A DNA stretch of 64,000 bases, taken from positions 29,733,666 to 29,797,665 of the forward strand of contig OX485807.1 of assembly GCA_950295325.1 (NCBI GenBank), written 5' to 3'. The notes below the pieces were generated by a model that was given only the letters and a program-made list of their open reading frames with translations, did no database searches and was not told the DNA's origin. A program made the position numbers and the translations under genes. The DNA is from Polytrichum commune (taxonomy: Eukaryota > Streptophyta > Polytrichopsida > Polytrichales > Polytrichaceae). Numbering within the stretch: the stretch's first letter is position 1; every line of letters begins with the position of its first letter. This document shows, one piece after another, positions 19,157 through 33,800 of this stretch.

Positions 19157-21369
19157 TGTCGGAGGTGGGGCCTGGAAGTGGGGTGGACTTGGTGAAGCGA
19201 ATGCAGCCCAAGGGGGACCTCGAGAATGCTTGGATAATGTTCGACCACGTCAAACGGGTGAGGCAGTGGACCACCATGGCTTGTCATGTTTACGACTCGA
19301 CTTATTGCCGTGTGATGACCATCGCATGTTGCGACATGCAATCCGAGGATATTGATGCGCAGATGGTGTTCTGGAAAAACCTCAACGCAGTGATGGAGAG
19401 ACATGGCGTCGAAAGGCCTTACTTCAAAGGATTCATGGCGGATAATGCGCAGGCAAACTGGAATGCCGTCTGGGTCGTATACGGGAACGGCAAGAAGGAG
19501 GATCACATGGACGATCGAGAGAGGACTTGTCAGTTTCACTGGACCCAGTCCATGTTGAAATACACGGACAAACACATCGCTGAAAACATGAGGGAACAAC
19601 ACATGAAGATGTGCCACCAGTATAGGACGGCACAGACGCTAGCCGAGGCCGAGAGTCTTTACCATGGGCTGAGGGCCTGGTGGGTATCTGCTGGGGCCGT
19701 GACTGAAAAAACGTTGAGTAAATTGGAGTTGTGGCTTGCCTTTTGGCACTTCCGCTATCGCCAATGGGGTGGATTTATGACAGGGGTAAGCTCATTCGAT
19801 TTTTGCCATGAACATCAATCTAGACTTTGAAGGGTTATATAGTTCTGAATTTTACGCTAACTTGACCTTGCATGCGATGCCCAGAAATTCACGGAGGTAG
19901 AACTTGCTGAGATGCCGTTTTGCAACCTTGCGGAGACTGTCCACAACAAGTGGCTTCAAGCATCCGGCAGCAACGGCGGTGATCTTTATGTCGCCACGGT
20001 GGATGACTATATCCGGGCATTCCTACAGGTCATCAATTACTACCAGTACTTGAAGGGCGACGTGGGCGGGACTGGACCGAGCAAGAAAGAGCTAAGGCTG
20101 CGGATGGCGAAACGTAGGGCCCAGAAAACAGGTGACCCTAAGGTCCTCCAGGACCCCATGCTAGACATGCCCGGAGCCGACGAGTTCTGTACACGCGACC
20201 CTCACATGGCGGGAGAGGAAGTGTTTGGCTCGATGAAGCGGAAGCTAGACCTGCCCCTTGGAGCTGATGAAGAGTCGCACAGGCCTGATAAGGTCAACTT
20301 CTCGCATCCCCGTGGCATTGGTAGGGCTGTCAGGACTCGTTCCATTCACATGCCAATAATTCTTGAAGAGGAAGATTCCGATGTCCAGAAAATTGCACCC
20401 ACAGCGCCACATGCCAACGATGTCATCCCGTCCCCCACCCCCAAGGGACGGATCCGGCACGTCTTTGTTGTCGAGGAGACTAGGGTGAACGTGAAGGAGT
20501 GGCACATCGCTCGGTTGCCAAAGACTTCTGCCAAATATTGTTGGGCCCAGAGAGCTGTCACCAAAAAGAAGTGTACTGAGATAATCGTAAGGGGTGTGAA
20601 ATCAACCCCCGCCCCTACGTACACCGGTCTATGGCACAACACTAGGAGGAATGTGAAAGAGTCCATAGAGTTCTTCTTCTGCTCAGATGATATCGAGAGG
20701 TGCGTCAAGGGTAGGAGGCGCAAATGGGTCATTCAATACTCTGCGCAGCAGGAGAGACCAAGCATTCCGGATGTTTGGCCAGTGAAACTTGGTACAAACC
20801 TCAAGCAATGTGAGATCTTGGCCCTCGAAGCAGCCGGATTCCAACTGCCGCAGAAAATGCCGGTCTCGCCCAGAAGGCTCTTTTCCACAGCCTCGTCCCC
20901 GGCAAATCTAGACTCCGTGCCGGTGCCCGCGGATGCAGACAGGTATCCTAGCAAGAGAGAAGGGAAGATTGTCAAGCGCACCGCAACCCGTCCAAACCCT
21001 CAGCAGAGGCTATCCATGGGCTCTTCGGATTCCCTCAAAGCTCGACTCCGCTCGGTCACGATGATTCCTCACCCTGGCCATGGTTGCATCATTGCGCTAG
21101 ACTCGATGACGCCACCCGACGTGACACAATACCAGATCACCATCAGCTCCCTTCCAGGTTGCACCTGCCCCGCATTCAAGAAGACAATGACCAACTTTCG
21201 GGGGAGGAGTCAGTTCTCGTATTGCAAACATGTCTACTTCATCCTTTTAAAGGTCTGCCATCGCAATCCAGATGTAGACATTTTCATCCACGCGCCAACC
21301 TTCAGCTTCAACGAGGTCAAAGTAGTCCTCGAGAATGGAATCTTAACTCACCCTTTGGGTCGGACCTAG
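19157..21369 (+). CDS. SWIM-type MULE-like transposase gene, 3' part
   Basis: Continuation of 7292-8826 after the insertion. Exon 19157-19785, intron 19786-19884 (GTAAGC…CCCAG, phase 0), exon 19885-21369. The first exon carries a DDE-transposase-like core: HVYDSTYCRVMTIACCD, FMADNAQANWNAVW and the following CQFHW. After the intron comes EVELAEMPFCNLAETVHNKW, a Lys/Arg-rich spacer, and a SWIM zinc finger near the C terminus (GCTCPAF … YCKH, about 21160-21225). SWIM after the catalytic core is the usual MULE order. Both halves are free of stops and shifts, so the gene was open when the element landed. The 5' half cannot now be joined in one transcript unless 10 kb is spliced out. Whether it is a mobile MULE or a domesticated gene is open. 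Confidence 0.75.
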
Positions 21370-22863
21370 GAATTAGTCTAGGAGTGTCCCTTTCTAAAAT
21401 CAACCTGGTCGATGAAGTAGTGCCTATTTATCCATGTTTCTAATTGAGTCCGGCATTGACTAAGTAATATAAGATTTGCACTCAGTAATATAAGATTGTC
21501 AGTTTGTCTCCACCCTAGTCAGATTGAGCATGTAAATCTTGGTAGCAGTTCAATATATGTTGTGTATTCTCAAATCAACTATACCATCCATATCATGCTT
21601 TATACAATTTGCTATAATAAATATAATCTCATGGATTATTTTTATTCCTTTCAAAATGTTGTATTACAATACTCAATTGTGCCATGTGTCTCTCTCCCGG
21701 TTGAACACTACATGTTCAATTTGGAGGTGCTTCCTATGTCTATCAACTCTACTTCCGTGTTGCCAATCTCCTAGATGATTCGGACTTCAATTATACCAAT
21801 CTCGAAAAAATCATTTTCATATATTATTTCTTGGGATCATCCTTGGTTTTAATCATTTACTTATCTATTATATCACAATTTTTCTATCATTTTAGCACTT
21901 CCCGGTTTCCAATTTTAATGAGACCATTTCAAATTCAGGGCCTTTTTGTTTTTTTTTTACCTATGCATTCCACGGAAATAGGTCATATTTTTTACTATTC
22001 TTGGAATATATTCGAATATGTTTTAATATGCCTAAATTTAGTCAAAGAACTTTGCTATTTTTACATCCTTTCCGCTCTCTGCTCACCGCTCACATACAAG
22101 TCTCGTCCCGTTCTTAGCCTCCATGTGAAATCACAAGAGCACCTCTTGTGCGCGATCCATCATCAGCTCCTTCACCGATTTTTAAGGACATTCTCGTGAC
22201 GGTTAGGCCTGAAAGGTAAAAACTCGAAAACCAACGATCGTAATCAGTTTCCTATACAACCTAATCGTCAGCTTCTTACTCAGTGTGCCCCGATGTCTGA
22301 AAAACTCCTCTTAAACACTAGACAAAATCCTGTGTGCGAAATGCAATGGTGGTCAACCAAACCTTCAGCCATGCCCAGCCTGTCGCACCCGTTGCAACCC
22401 ACAACACACACTAACATTGTGCACATGCAAATTCAGCTTTATCATACTGATCCATCTACCTCGGTGAAGACGGCAGATCTACTAACAAATGAAAGGAATC
22501 TACAAAACACTTAATAGCATGAAATTGCGTCTGCCATATGCTACCTAAAATGCTGCAGTCCCCTCCCAACGACTCAACCCACAATGGTATATCATCTGGC
22601 AGCGCCTGCTTTGGAAGTCCCTCCCAGACATATCCAAGGAAGGCAGCCTAACGTGCTTCCTCCCGCCCCGCTGACGAGCATTCTAGACTGAAGATGGCGT
22701 GTTGGTTTGAGTACAGTTGCGAAGTGGTGATGATTAAGATGGGGTGTTCACGGTCGCAACTTGCAAGAAGCGCAAAAGGTGCCGATGAAACCATTCAACA
22801 CCATTAAATGCGAGAGAATGCAAGGATGCCTTCCTGACAGCCCCACGGCCACTCATTGCAGTA
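21370..22863. other. Intergenic, nothing recognised
   Basis: AT-rich DNA with short open frames lacking domains. It includes the 3' flank of the transposase gene. Confidence 0.6.
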
Positions 22864-24713
22864 CACCCTAACCTTGATAATGTCACACCCTCCGTTTCAC
22901 CAAAAAGTGTGATATAAACAAGGTGTGACATACTTGATAATGTCACATTTTGTGCATAATGTGATATTATCAAAAAATATGTAGAAAATCAAAATATAAT
23001 TACAATTTTTTTAAAAATAACAAATACGAGACTTCAATGTTTTTGAATGTAAAATCTAATTCAAAATTGTGAATAACAACAAGAGCACATCATAATGTGT
23101 CATTGAGATCAGGTAAAGACCTCTCACTAGAGACAAAGAAGCTTCTAATGCATGTTACATTGTTTTGTTGATGTTAAATGTGCAACACCAATTCTAATGA
23201 GTTTGTCATGGATTTTTTCCATTTCTAACAACTCATGAGTGCTAAAAATCTGAGAACCTTGGCTAGCCATAAATTTCAAAACATCTTTAGCATATTTTTG
23301 TGCATCGCTTAGCTTCACTACTTTTAGACTCATCATCACTGCTATCAACAATCAATGGATCCACTTCCATGGAATCAAGGGAAAAGGTGAGTTTGATTAG
23401 AAGTGCACATGTGGAAGATGGCAATGCACTGATGTTTTACCTCTGTGGCGGAGAACACACGTCCACTCTCATAAAAAGGATCGTAGTTGCCGAGCTCAAT
23501 CTGTCAAATTATGATACAGGAAAACACTCATTCTTAATGCTACTTCTGAGAGGAAGGAAGGTTAAATGAGCACTAAATCAGAAACAATAGGGGAATGGTA
23601 GAGGGGTGGATCACAAGTAGGACTTCTTCAAGTCCCGGGTGGCAACTCTCCCCTTTACAATATTTGTTTCTAAATTACTCCTCGTGAATTGATGCTTCAT
23701 TGGTACTACACAAAGAGGAACGTATCTTCATAGATTTTTAGTGCTACATATGCTTGGAAATAAGGCGTGGAGAGGAACCCATTGATATCATCTGTGTCTG
23801 AGATGGAGAAGCTTCAGACTTACAAATGTCAGTGTCTACAGAACCAAGATAAATCAAATTTTCTACAGCAGGGTTCACCATCTTCCAAACCCATAGGTAT
23901 TCTTCACTTTTAAGAGTATCATGAAACTTCTTAGAATTTACAATCTTGAAGGTGTGTCTAATGCGAAAGCATGCAGCTCCAGCAAATTGCTTCTCGGAAA
24001 TGTTTTACCAGCTCTAAATCTTCAAGGTTAAGAGGCATTTATCGACATTGGAAATGGCTACTGAAGGAATGCAACTAAGGTGCTTACCATGTGTGCGCCA
24101 TCTTCAATGGCAACCACAAAATCCTCAGGAACCACCGATTGATCAACTTCCACCTCACAATGCAATTCTCTGAAAATGCCACAGAATGAATGCCAGCAGT
24201 CTAAGTTTGAAACAGAGAAATCAATTACAAGGTCTTCAACACCGAACTGATTCAACAAGCCTCAAAGCTTCAAAAGTACCATTTAGGAAGAAACCTTGTG
24301 GATGCAGCAGTTTGTTGAGGAGAGCGGCAAGAAGATGAGGGGCAGAGCGGTGTGTGGAGCGGCGAGAGGAGAGAGCATACGATGCAGGCGGAGCTACGAG
24401 AAGTTGATCTGCGAGAGAAACCGTTGCTTCTTCGGCATATGAGATTCAAGATTCAAGAACCCAAGATTCAAGCGGAAGCAGGTAAAGATGCTGACATCAT
24501 CCATAGAATTTGTTGTCCATCCGGCCTTTTTTCATCCATGTTACTTGTTATTATCACACTTACACTACAAATTTTGAAAAAAAAATGTGACATTATCAAG
24601 GGTGATAGTGATAATTACGAGGGAGTTTTACACTATGGAAATCGGTTTCAAACTTTTAGGTGACAATATCAAGGTGTTCTATTAACAAATGTGATATTAT
24701 CAAGGTTAGGGTG
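22864..24713. mobile_element. DNA transposon with TA target duplication, probably non-autonomous
   Basis: Terminal inverted repeats start CACCCTAACCTTGATAAT on the left and are matched in reverse at the right end (…ATTATCAAGGTTAGGGTG), about 25 bases with one mismatch. TA lies outside each end (22862-22863 and 24714-24715), as for Tc1/mariner-like elements. The GTGACATTATCAAG motif recurs just inside both ends as subterminal repeats. The 1.85 kb interior has only short open frames (for example 23145-23351 and 24058-24258, minus) with no recognisable transposase motif. The superfamily is inferred from the TA only. Confidence 0.75.
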
Positions 24714-24771
24714 TACCGTGTTATTCATTGGATAAACAAATGACACAACAGTGTCGGATAGAGGTACAGTA

Positions 24772-25200
24772 CGGCATACATTAAACACCCCCCTACGAAC
24801 TTTGGGGGGTGTCAGATCCGGGCGGTGGCAGCTCTCCCGGGAAATTTTTGAACCCGACTGAAAATTGTTCCCCGTCTCGCTCAACTTCGAAAAAAGATTG
24901 CCCTTGCATTCTTAAAGGCCGCTTGGCTACAAATCCCATAGAGTGCACTTCACCTTCAAGGTTCAAAATCCAATATATATGTTCACTTTCATTGAGTAAA
25001 TAAGCAATTGACTGGGATTTCATTATCAAAGTGAAACCGTCAATAAAGCATGTAATTGGCTTGGAAGTCAAAAATATTACAAAACCCTCACTACCAGTGA
25101 GGTTACAATTTTTGTGACTTAAAATTTGAATTTGTCTTTGTCATTCTAAAACGACACTTGAATCAGTGTGTTGATTTCATATGAATCAATCAATTAAAAA
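24772..25200. mobile_element. Truncated single arm of the foldback element
   Basis: Starts CGGCATACATTAA and stays similar to the left arm of the complete element at 43671 for over 400 bases: 'gggtgtcagatccgggcgg', 'cttgcattctt.aaggccgctt', 'cacttcaccttcaaggt'. The second arm is absent. More diverged than the arms of the complete copy. Confidence 0.75.
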
Positions 25201-27954
25201 TTGAATCAGTCTTTGAAACACCATCATATGGTTCTAGGCTGCAATTATTTAAGCCCCTTTGGATCCACCTACATTATCAGTTAGTCCAGGATTTGCAAAA
25301 ACACGCACTATTGAATTCGGAATTAGGTCTCAGCTAATTGTGTTAAACTGTTTCCCGGAGATTGGCTGCAACTTTAGACCTCAAAGAGAGTCAGATGCAT
25401 CTGTGCTTATAATGTTCTCTAATCCTTGAATCGATTATTTTAAAAAACGGTGAATCCAAGCCTCATTTGCACCCAGGGCCAACTTGGAAGCATCTGCCAT
25501 CTATGGTTGAAATTTGCAGCAGCCTCATGAGCTTTGTCATGTAAAGGGAATTTTGCACCCAAAGTGCTCTTGAACACCGTTGCCGATCCATGCTATCTGT
25601 CAATGTATCTGGACTCTTGTTAATCTACACACTTCCCAAAATCAGGGATTCAACTTTATGCTCGATTTCATCATTCCAGTTCATGCTGCACTAAATAAAC
25701 ATATTTCATGTCATATGGTATTTTATGTCACTGTGGAAACTTTTCTGATGACACTTCTTATGAATTGTTTACGAATATTGTGAGCTTGATTTGATCTTAG
25801 AAGCTGTGCGGGAGGAATTGGTTGGAGTTCGGGATCGTGAGTAGGTCGGAGCCTTGCCTTCTCTCTCTTTGCCCAGAGTCCAAGAAGCAGCGGAGGGCTT
25901 GCATTCAACATGGGCTCTTTGGTGTTGGAGAATCGTCATGAGCTGTGCTGTTAGAGGTGACCGAAAAGCAAATCCCCATCCTGTATCCATCGCAGAGATT
26001 TGAACAAGTCTTGATGAAGAATCAGAATGTGGGACTTCTGAGGATTATTCTGCTCAAAATTCGCTAGCAAAACATGAACAAGTATTGACTGATTTTAAGG
26101 ATTTGACGGAAAACATTGCTCGCTGACAGGGCTGTAACCAGCAAAGAAACTGAGTTTTTAACTATTCAATTTCAATTCGCATTCATTAAGGAAACATGAG
26201 GTCAATAGGAACCAGCATTCCATGCCTTGCATTGCATTGCAGGCTGTGATTGCTGAGCAAATCAGTAGAGTGCATTACATTTATCCACTAAATTTGCGAA
26301 CTGTCAGCTGAGAAGTAATGATATGTCTACACCAATGGCAGTCATGCATCAGAGATTTGTTGCATTTCCACTCACAAGTATCAGGTCTTACAAGAGCAGT
26401 TCCTGCCTTGCTACACAAAGACTACAAAGAGAGAGAGCTTTGATTATTATCAGAATACAGGAAAGATACTCACAATGAGCAGAAGACTTCAGATCAAGAG
26501 ATGCCTCTTTGATACACTCACCACCTACAAAAACAAAGGCGTTTAAAGATGTACTGTCCTAACAGATGTAAAGTCTGAATTAGAGAATTGGTTGAAAGCT
26601 GTGCGGGAGGAATTGTTTCTTGGACTCTTCAATTTATGACACTCTTTAAGAGGAGATTAGTAAGATGATAATGCAATCTTATCATTGTGTCATCACCTTT
26701 GATGTTGGGCTAGCTCATGACAGGCGGCAAGCCACTGAACTTGTTATGTTAGTAGAGTAAATAAATAAAAATGTGGCCTTCATAATAAATAAATAAATGC
26801 TTGGTGCACTTCATGGCCTTCTATTTCTACCAGTGAGTTTCCAACCTTGGTAGGCGCTTTGAATTGCAGGGTGTCGTTGCTTGTTGCACTCTCATTCATG
26901 ACTCCAAAACAAGCCGCCAACGAGGAAACTGTGGCTCATTGTGCAATTAGGTTGGCTTTGTGGATGGGTTGCCTATTTACCCTTGCAAATTATACTTGGA
27001 GTACTCCATTGATGTATCCGCAAAATGCTGATAATAGTGTAGGTAGGTGTCAGTCTTGTTTCGCCATTACTTGGAGATACATGTCCGTTTTTTGGTTGCT
27101 TTCATTTGATTATGTCGCAGGCGTCTATTGTGTTTTAAAGTGAATTCACGCTGAGCTTTGAGTTATGTCATGTATCCGCTCAAACACATAACTTTTTACT
27201 AGTCAGTGTTTGTAATTTGTCTTAGAGGTATGGCATTTCTTTGAATATATGTCTTGACGATAGTCTTGTTTCTGTTTCCTTGATATTGCATAATCAGATT
27301 AAAGGGAGGTCTTAGTGAGTTTTGGTAGGCTTATACATCATTGTTATCCATCTGACTTCTACCATGACTCTAAATACCCATCAATTGCAAATCTGAAACT
27401 GCAAAGGGACCGGAAAGAAGCTTTTCGGCATTTCAATAACATTTGAAAGTAGTTACTGCGCAATTTGCATAAATAAGCAGGGATGTCAATTCTATTACGG
27501 TTCATTAGGAAATTGACTTGGTTAGCTTTTTGCAAAATCTAATTGCTATCAAGTAACTAGGTATCTGATTGATCTCACTCCCTCAACTGCTCTTGACAAG
27601 GCAATCTAATCTAGTCGTTCTGTGCAGTGTGGCTAATCTTGGGACTAAATTGCTGTTTGAAGTGAATACAATTTGAACATGGCTGTATTTCTATATCTCT
27701 TGATGCAAGTGGGGGACATTAAGCGACTGAATGGATTAACTGTAAATAATACTCTTCATCACCTGCAAGCTATCATTGCACCCAGTACATCTAGATAGCT
27801 TATTTGGCTGTGTAATCTATGTGTACCATCATCTATTTCCACCACCTAACATTTGTGCTCGCAAATGAATGGAACATGTCTTGTTGACAGTAGCCAGTCC
27901 TTGATCTCTGGCGATATTCCTTAGCTCGACTACCACTTCAACGACGAGGCCATA
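25201..27954. other. Intergenic, nothing recognised
   Basis: No credible gene. A 20-base phrase 'agctgtgcgggaggaattg' occurs twice (near 25802 and 26598). Confidence 0.55.
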
Positions 27955-30870
27955 GTGAAGGACATAAGGATGGAGGGTGATGGAGACCATACGAAGGATG
28001 ATAATTTCTACCCTTCCGATTTTGACGATGATTTAAATGAGTTGGTGGGGGTGGAGGAATTTCTTCAAGGTATGCATGAAAGAAGTAATACAAATATTGG
28101 AAGTTCAACAATCCAAGAAACTTACTTCTTATTATCGAATGGGGAATCAGATATGGATGAGGAGAAAGATCTTGAGGAGATTTTGGAGCCTTGGGAAGAC
28201 TTGTTCGTAGAAGGTATTGAACATATGAACATTGGAACTCCAACACCTCATGAGTTCACTTTATCATCCTTTGAGGATATTCCTATTGAAACTTTTTCAA
28301 AGTATGAATATTTCACCCTTCAATCCGAAGCACTTTTGATTGATTGCATAAGGGGGGAATATTTTCCTTCATTTCACCAAATTCATGAAGAAAACACTTC
28401 TTTTTGTTCCCTCTCAAACTTTTATGGCCGTTCTACAATTAACAACATGGAAATCCATACAATTAAGAGGTGGAAAAAAATTCAAGGAAAATTAAAAATT
28501 GTACAAGTTTTTGGTGTTTTTGCATTGTATCATTTAAGAGAGACAAATGATAGACAAATCCCACCAATCAAGCATTGGCGTTCGATTGTGCACAAATGAC
28601 ATGTTGATAAAAATGGGAAACATTTGTCAATATCTTCGACAACAAATGAAATTCGTACTCAATGAAATACGGATATCAATGTGGGAGGTATTAATTCTTT
28701 ATTCATATAAGATTGTGTGAATTTATGTGAAGTGTATCAAGAAAAAAAAATGTGGGATGAAGTAGTAACGGTTTCATTGGAGGAACTAAATGCATCCCTT
28801 AATACACTTTGTACAAAATACATTGTGTTGAGGAGGCGTTATAAATGTCGTGTGTGGAAAACAAAAACGGTGACTTATTATCGTTGTTACCGAGATAGAA
28901 ACAAAGAGCGTCCTCGTAGAAAAGGGAGTGATGTGAAACCCATAGATCGAACAGAATCTAGACGACATAGGACTTCTAGATTATGTGATTATGAGACAAA
29001 TAATAGTAGTGGAACATAAAATATCGAGTTATTCAAGCAGTTTGGTCCATGTCACTATATATATTCATAGCAAACATAGTGGTCATAACCCAAGATCCAA
29101 TGCGGATCTTTTTTTTCTACCGGTTCACCCTCACGTGATAGCATGGGTTATGGAGAATTTAAAATACATGCATTCACCGCGAATCATGGAAGCGGCATCG
29201 GAGAGGGCGCAAGACTTCTTTTCCGAAAGGGTGACAGATTTAAAGCGTGCTACATATAGGTTCTTCATCATCAAAAAAGAAGTGCACATTCTTGCATATT
29301 TCTTGAGAATCAATAGTATGATTTTTCTTCCTATGACTTTATTTTTTCCTTATGATTGTAATCACCATTTTAAATTTAAATATTTTTTTTACACAAGTTT
29401 TTTCATAACATGTGCTTTAGAGTTTCTAAATTTATAAGTTTTTTATCTTCTAATTTGCTTATGACTATTGATTTTTTTCATGTAGATTCACTTCGTAAGG
29501 ATGATTGGGATGCGACACAAATTGAGATCACTAGACTTCAAGCCCAAGGAAAACTTCTTTACTACCAATCATATGCACCTACGGACGAGGATCCACGGAA
29601 AAAACCATTTGTGGTTATCATTCGAGATGAGTTCATGAAAACTTTGGCTCAAAGGTTTTCCGCTACTAACTCTTGGGCTTTGGACTCTACTTTCAAAACT
29701 AATCAATATGAATTGCCGCTTTATGCGGCAATTGTCTCAAATCAAGATGGAATAGGTATTCTCGTCTTCTACATGTTTTGTAGCAATGACATAAAATAAG
29801 GGCACGAGGGTCTTGTTATAGAAATAGCTTTAACACATGTTTTTGAGTCGTTGGGAAAAATTAGGCCTTTCGCCATTGTAATTGATAAATATAAGACATC
29901 ATTAAATGCAATTCAAAATATTGTAAACAATGATGTCTATTGTTGGACTTATGAAAGGGATACAAAATTACAGACCGGTGGAAGGGTGTTTTTATGTTAT
30001 TTTCATATCATGAAAGCATGAAATGAGAATTTATTCACCCGGGTTTCTAACGAGGACAAAAACCGTGTATAGAGAGTTTTACACGTCTTGATGTTTTGTT
30101 CTAGTGAGATCCACTTTGATGAGAATTTGAGACGATTTTGTATTGAATTTCAATACATTCAGAATTTGCTACATAGATTAATTCCAGATGGACCGGAATT
30201 AATATGTCTTGGAGAAGATTGTGATCTTGGTTTGGAAGGTTTTTTTCCATATAGTAGCATGGACACGACGAACCATGTTGAACGATATTGAGAATTGATA
30301 AAATATATTTTCCTCCAAAGGAAGGTCAACCGGTCTCTTAAAAACCTAATTGTAGCAATTATCGGAAGTGCCAAAGATGACACCCGTTTGGGCCAACCTA
30401 CATTATTGAGTCAATTCAAAATCACTTAACGAATAAGTAAGTTTTTTAATTGTTTTGTTATTTGGGTTTAGATCATTTTTTATTTTAATTGTTATAATTT
30501 ACAAATGTATATCGTATATAATATTAATTTGAATATTACTTGTTTAACGTATAGGTGATTCGAAACGATTCATAAGAAGGAGAAATGACAAAGCTCATCG
30601 ACATCGATTGAAAGGAGGAGAGAGGATTTTTAAAGCTTATCAATCATCTCCAATGGATGTTTTGGAGGTGGTTGACAAAGAACATCTTTTATTTCAATAT
30701 AAAAAATGAGACAAATCCTACCCTTTGGTATAGTGTGTATCTAAAAACACACTATTGTAGTTGCCTGGATAGGGTTTCTACGTGCAAGCATATATTTGGG
30801 ATGCAATCTATAGTCAATGAATTCTTTGAAAAAGCTAAAGACGAAGCCATAATGGGTAGGTGAGAGCCAT
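27955..30870 (+). pseudogene. Decayed MULE transposase with SWIM finger
   Basis: Successive plus-strand fragments form a MULE-like order. An acidic N-terminal part (27955-28599) is followed by a Cys/Arg-rich DNA-binding-like part (28717-29019) and a helical part (29120-29290). The catalytic part (29480-29800) has WALDSTFKTNQYELPLYA, typical of the first catalytic Asp of MULEs. Further fragments contain AIVIDKYKTSLNAI and CYFHIMKA. A SWIM-like CSCLDRVSTCKHI lies at 30757-30795. In-frame stops interrupt it after NDIK (29799), after HIMKA (about 30020), near 30070 and near 30290. It is clearly dead. It is a different lineage from the transposase gene at 7292-21369. Confidence 0.75.
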
Positions 30871-33800
30871 TTATTGCCTGATGACATAAAATATATCTTT
30901 TATTGCTTCAAACTCGGTAGATATTGTCTTTGTTTTTTCAAAAGTCATTTTTTAAAATTATTATAGACAAGAAATGATATTTGGTAGTCTTGCAACATTC
31001 TTAAACAATAACTGACGTAGTATTCTAAATTATAACATATAACTCTCCTATCATAGACAATGTGTTACCAGTAGCCAGCCTAGCAAGGGTAACAACAACT
31101 ATTATTTCAACGTCAATACTTGTAGTCATTAGAATATTAGAAATCTTCATACTAGGCCTCAAAGTCTCACACAAGAGGCAAAATAGTTGTTTTAATTACT
31201 CTCATTCGATTTGAAAACATTTTATTTGAGTAGTTTTCCAACAATTAATTGCGTAAAAATCCTTGTTGTCTTTTAAACCTCCAAACATATCATTTTCAAG
31301 GTATTGAATTTTTTTCTTAAAATAAACAAATATTAAAAAATAAACAAATTGTTAGAAAGCATGGAGGATTGCATGAGGATCAATATAACATTAGAGACCA
31401 TCTTAGGAGCAATGAAAAATACTAATAAAATTACAACGTTGTCCCTACTAATGGTGGCCATGGTGCAAAAAAATGATAATAAGAGAGCTTCATACATTGA
31501 CATAATCTTTTATATATACTTCTAAACCTTAGAAATGCCCATTATGTGTCTAAAATAATCAAAAAATATGTAGGTATTAAAGGAAATACTACTTGACTTT
31601 CCCTTAATACTTTTGACTTTGAATTTTTGAACTCAGTCTAAAAAGAAGCAAAATATTGTTTCCAGGTGCAACTAATACAAGTCAAAAGTTGACACACACT
31701 TATGACCTTACAATAAGATCTATTTATGTAAAAGTAAAAATATCTTTAATTTTTAAAATAAGGTGTATCATTTGTAAAGATCAAATTAACTTAGGTTTTA
31801 GGAATATTGATCAAGATTCTTGAAAGAATTATAGATATATGAAATAACTTTGTTCATGCGCATTAGTTCTTAAAGTTTCATATTCATCCATATACATTCA
31901 TTTAGGGTAAACTTATCCGTGACAAAAAAACAAACAATGAAATTGTTCTTATGCACCCACTACGTTCATCCTTGCACACCATTTTATGGCCAAAAGTGAT
32001 CACTATCTTTAATGTTTTTATAAGTGTGATTTAACATTTAAAGTTTTTCATAGCTATAACTTTATACAAACATTCTCCGTTTCATCATGACACAAAAATT
32101 ATGTTTTTTAATGTACATAAGTCTATATATTTATGTAGCTTGAATAAAAAATGCCCATGAACATGTTAGCGCAATGCATAATTACAATCGGTAACCCACA
32201 CCACTATATATATTCAATGTCATCATTGTCCCCAACAGGATGAAATCAATGAATATCTATAAATATAAACTATTTTATAATGAATACATAAAGTAATTTT
32301 GTACTCTAGTTTTTGTTTACAAACAAACTCAGGATAACACTCATGGAAGATTTGAAAAATGACTTAAATATCATTTAGGTGTGAAGGTCTAATTTTTTTT
32401 TTTAATCAAATTGACCTAGTATTAGTGGTATTATTAAATAGATGGTAAATATTATGTCGGTTGGATAAGTTGGGAGTTAGGATTTAGCTTAGCAAATAAA
32501 TCATAATAAAATAAGCGGCAACGGATTATTATAAGACTATTTTGGAATTAAGTTAGTTAAAAACAATAATCGAGTGGTTGTAAGGTTAAATGTTTAAGAT
32601 ACTCTAAATCCAAATTAATTACGCGACAAAACAATTAAAGGAGTGAAGTAAAACAATATTGACTAGTAAGGATACTCTTTTAATTTAGCCGATTCGCCAC
32701 TCATTTAAACATGCTGCCAAAAACAACAAAGAAACCCAACTCCTAGCCTTAACATGCAAAAGAGTGATTTGTAAAATAGGACAGACTGTATAAAATCAAT
32801 TTCAAGTCTAGAGCTTATTGTGACACAAGGGTTAAAACAAAACCATGATTATGAATCACTTACAACATAAATACAAAACACGATGCAAAAACAATAAAAA
32901 AAACCTAGCCTCAAATATCAACATGTAGTGTAGCACCCAAACAAATTAAAAGGAAGAAAGAAAAATATCAGATATAATTTACAACTTCTCTAAGAATATG
33001 TCACCTGCTCAATGGTTCAACAAGTATCATTGTCTTACTCAAAATGCATAATAACCATTGAGAGTCAATACATTTCAACTTTGTCAAAATGGTTGTGAAG
33101 TGCAGGAACTTAAGATTTGGGCAAGCCAACCCATACACTTGCTTCTTTTTGGATGCCTAAACCCTTGCCTCCAAGGAACTAGTGTATAGATCGGTTCGCC
33201 CCAACCACGAACTTACGCATCGTGATAGTTATCTTGATATGATGCCATATTGTAAGTAACTATACTACATATCGCAATCAATGTTTTGAGGTTTTTTCTT
33301 CATATCATATGCATCTTTTGATAATCAAATATCATCAATGTTATAAATGGTTCTCAACTTATCAAAACATGAGGTCAATGAGACGTGATAGGTTACATTA
33401 GATGATAGACACTCAAAGAAAACAAGCACTATATGTTCTATCACAAAGCTGCATTGTTAACCTAGTCACGAGTAAAAGACAAAGAGATTCTTTTTAAAAT
33501 CCACAACTATAAAAAGTTGATTTGACCCAAAACCGACGTGGCCTATGATGTTGAGAAAAGTGCTATAACAAACTGGTAGATGATCATACTTGATATCAGC
33601 CTTGCCGAACAACTGTTTTCATTATGATGTAAGTTATCTAACCAAGTCCACTAGCATGTGGGCCTTCTTACACATCAGGGTCATGAGTCCTTTGTTCATT
33701 GGTTGCTTGCAAAATATTCATGGGCATCAACCAATGAGCAAAGGCCCCAGGGGGTGGACTCTTTATTGGAAACCTAAATGAAGTGCATGGGACACTATGA

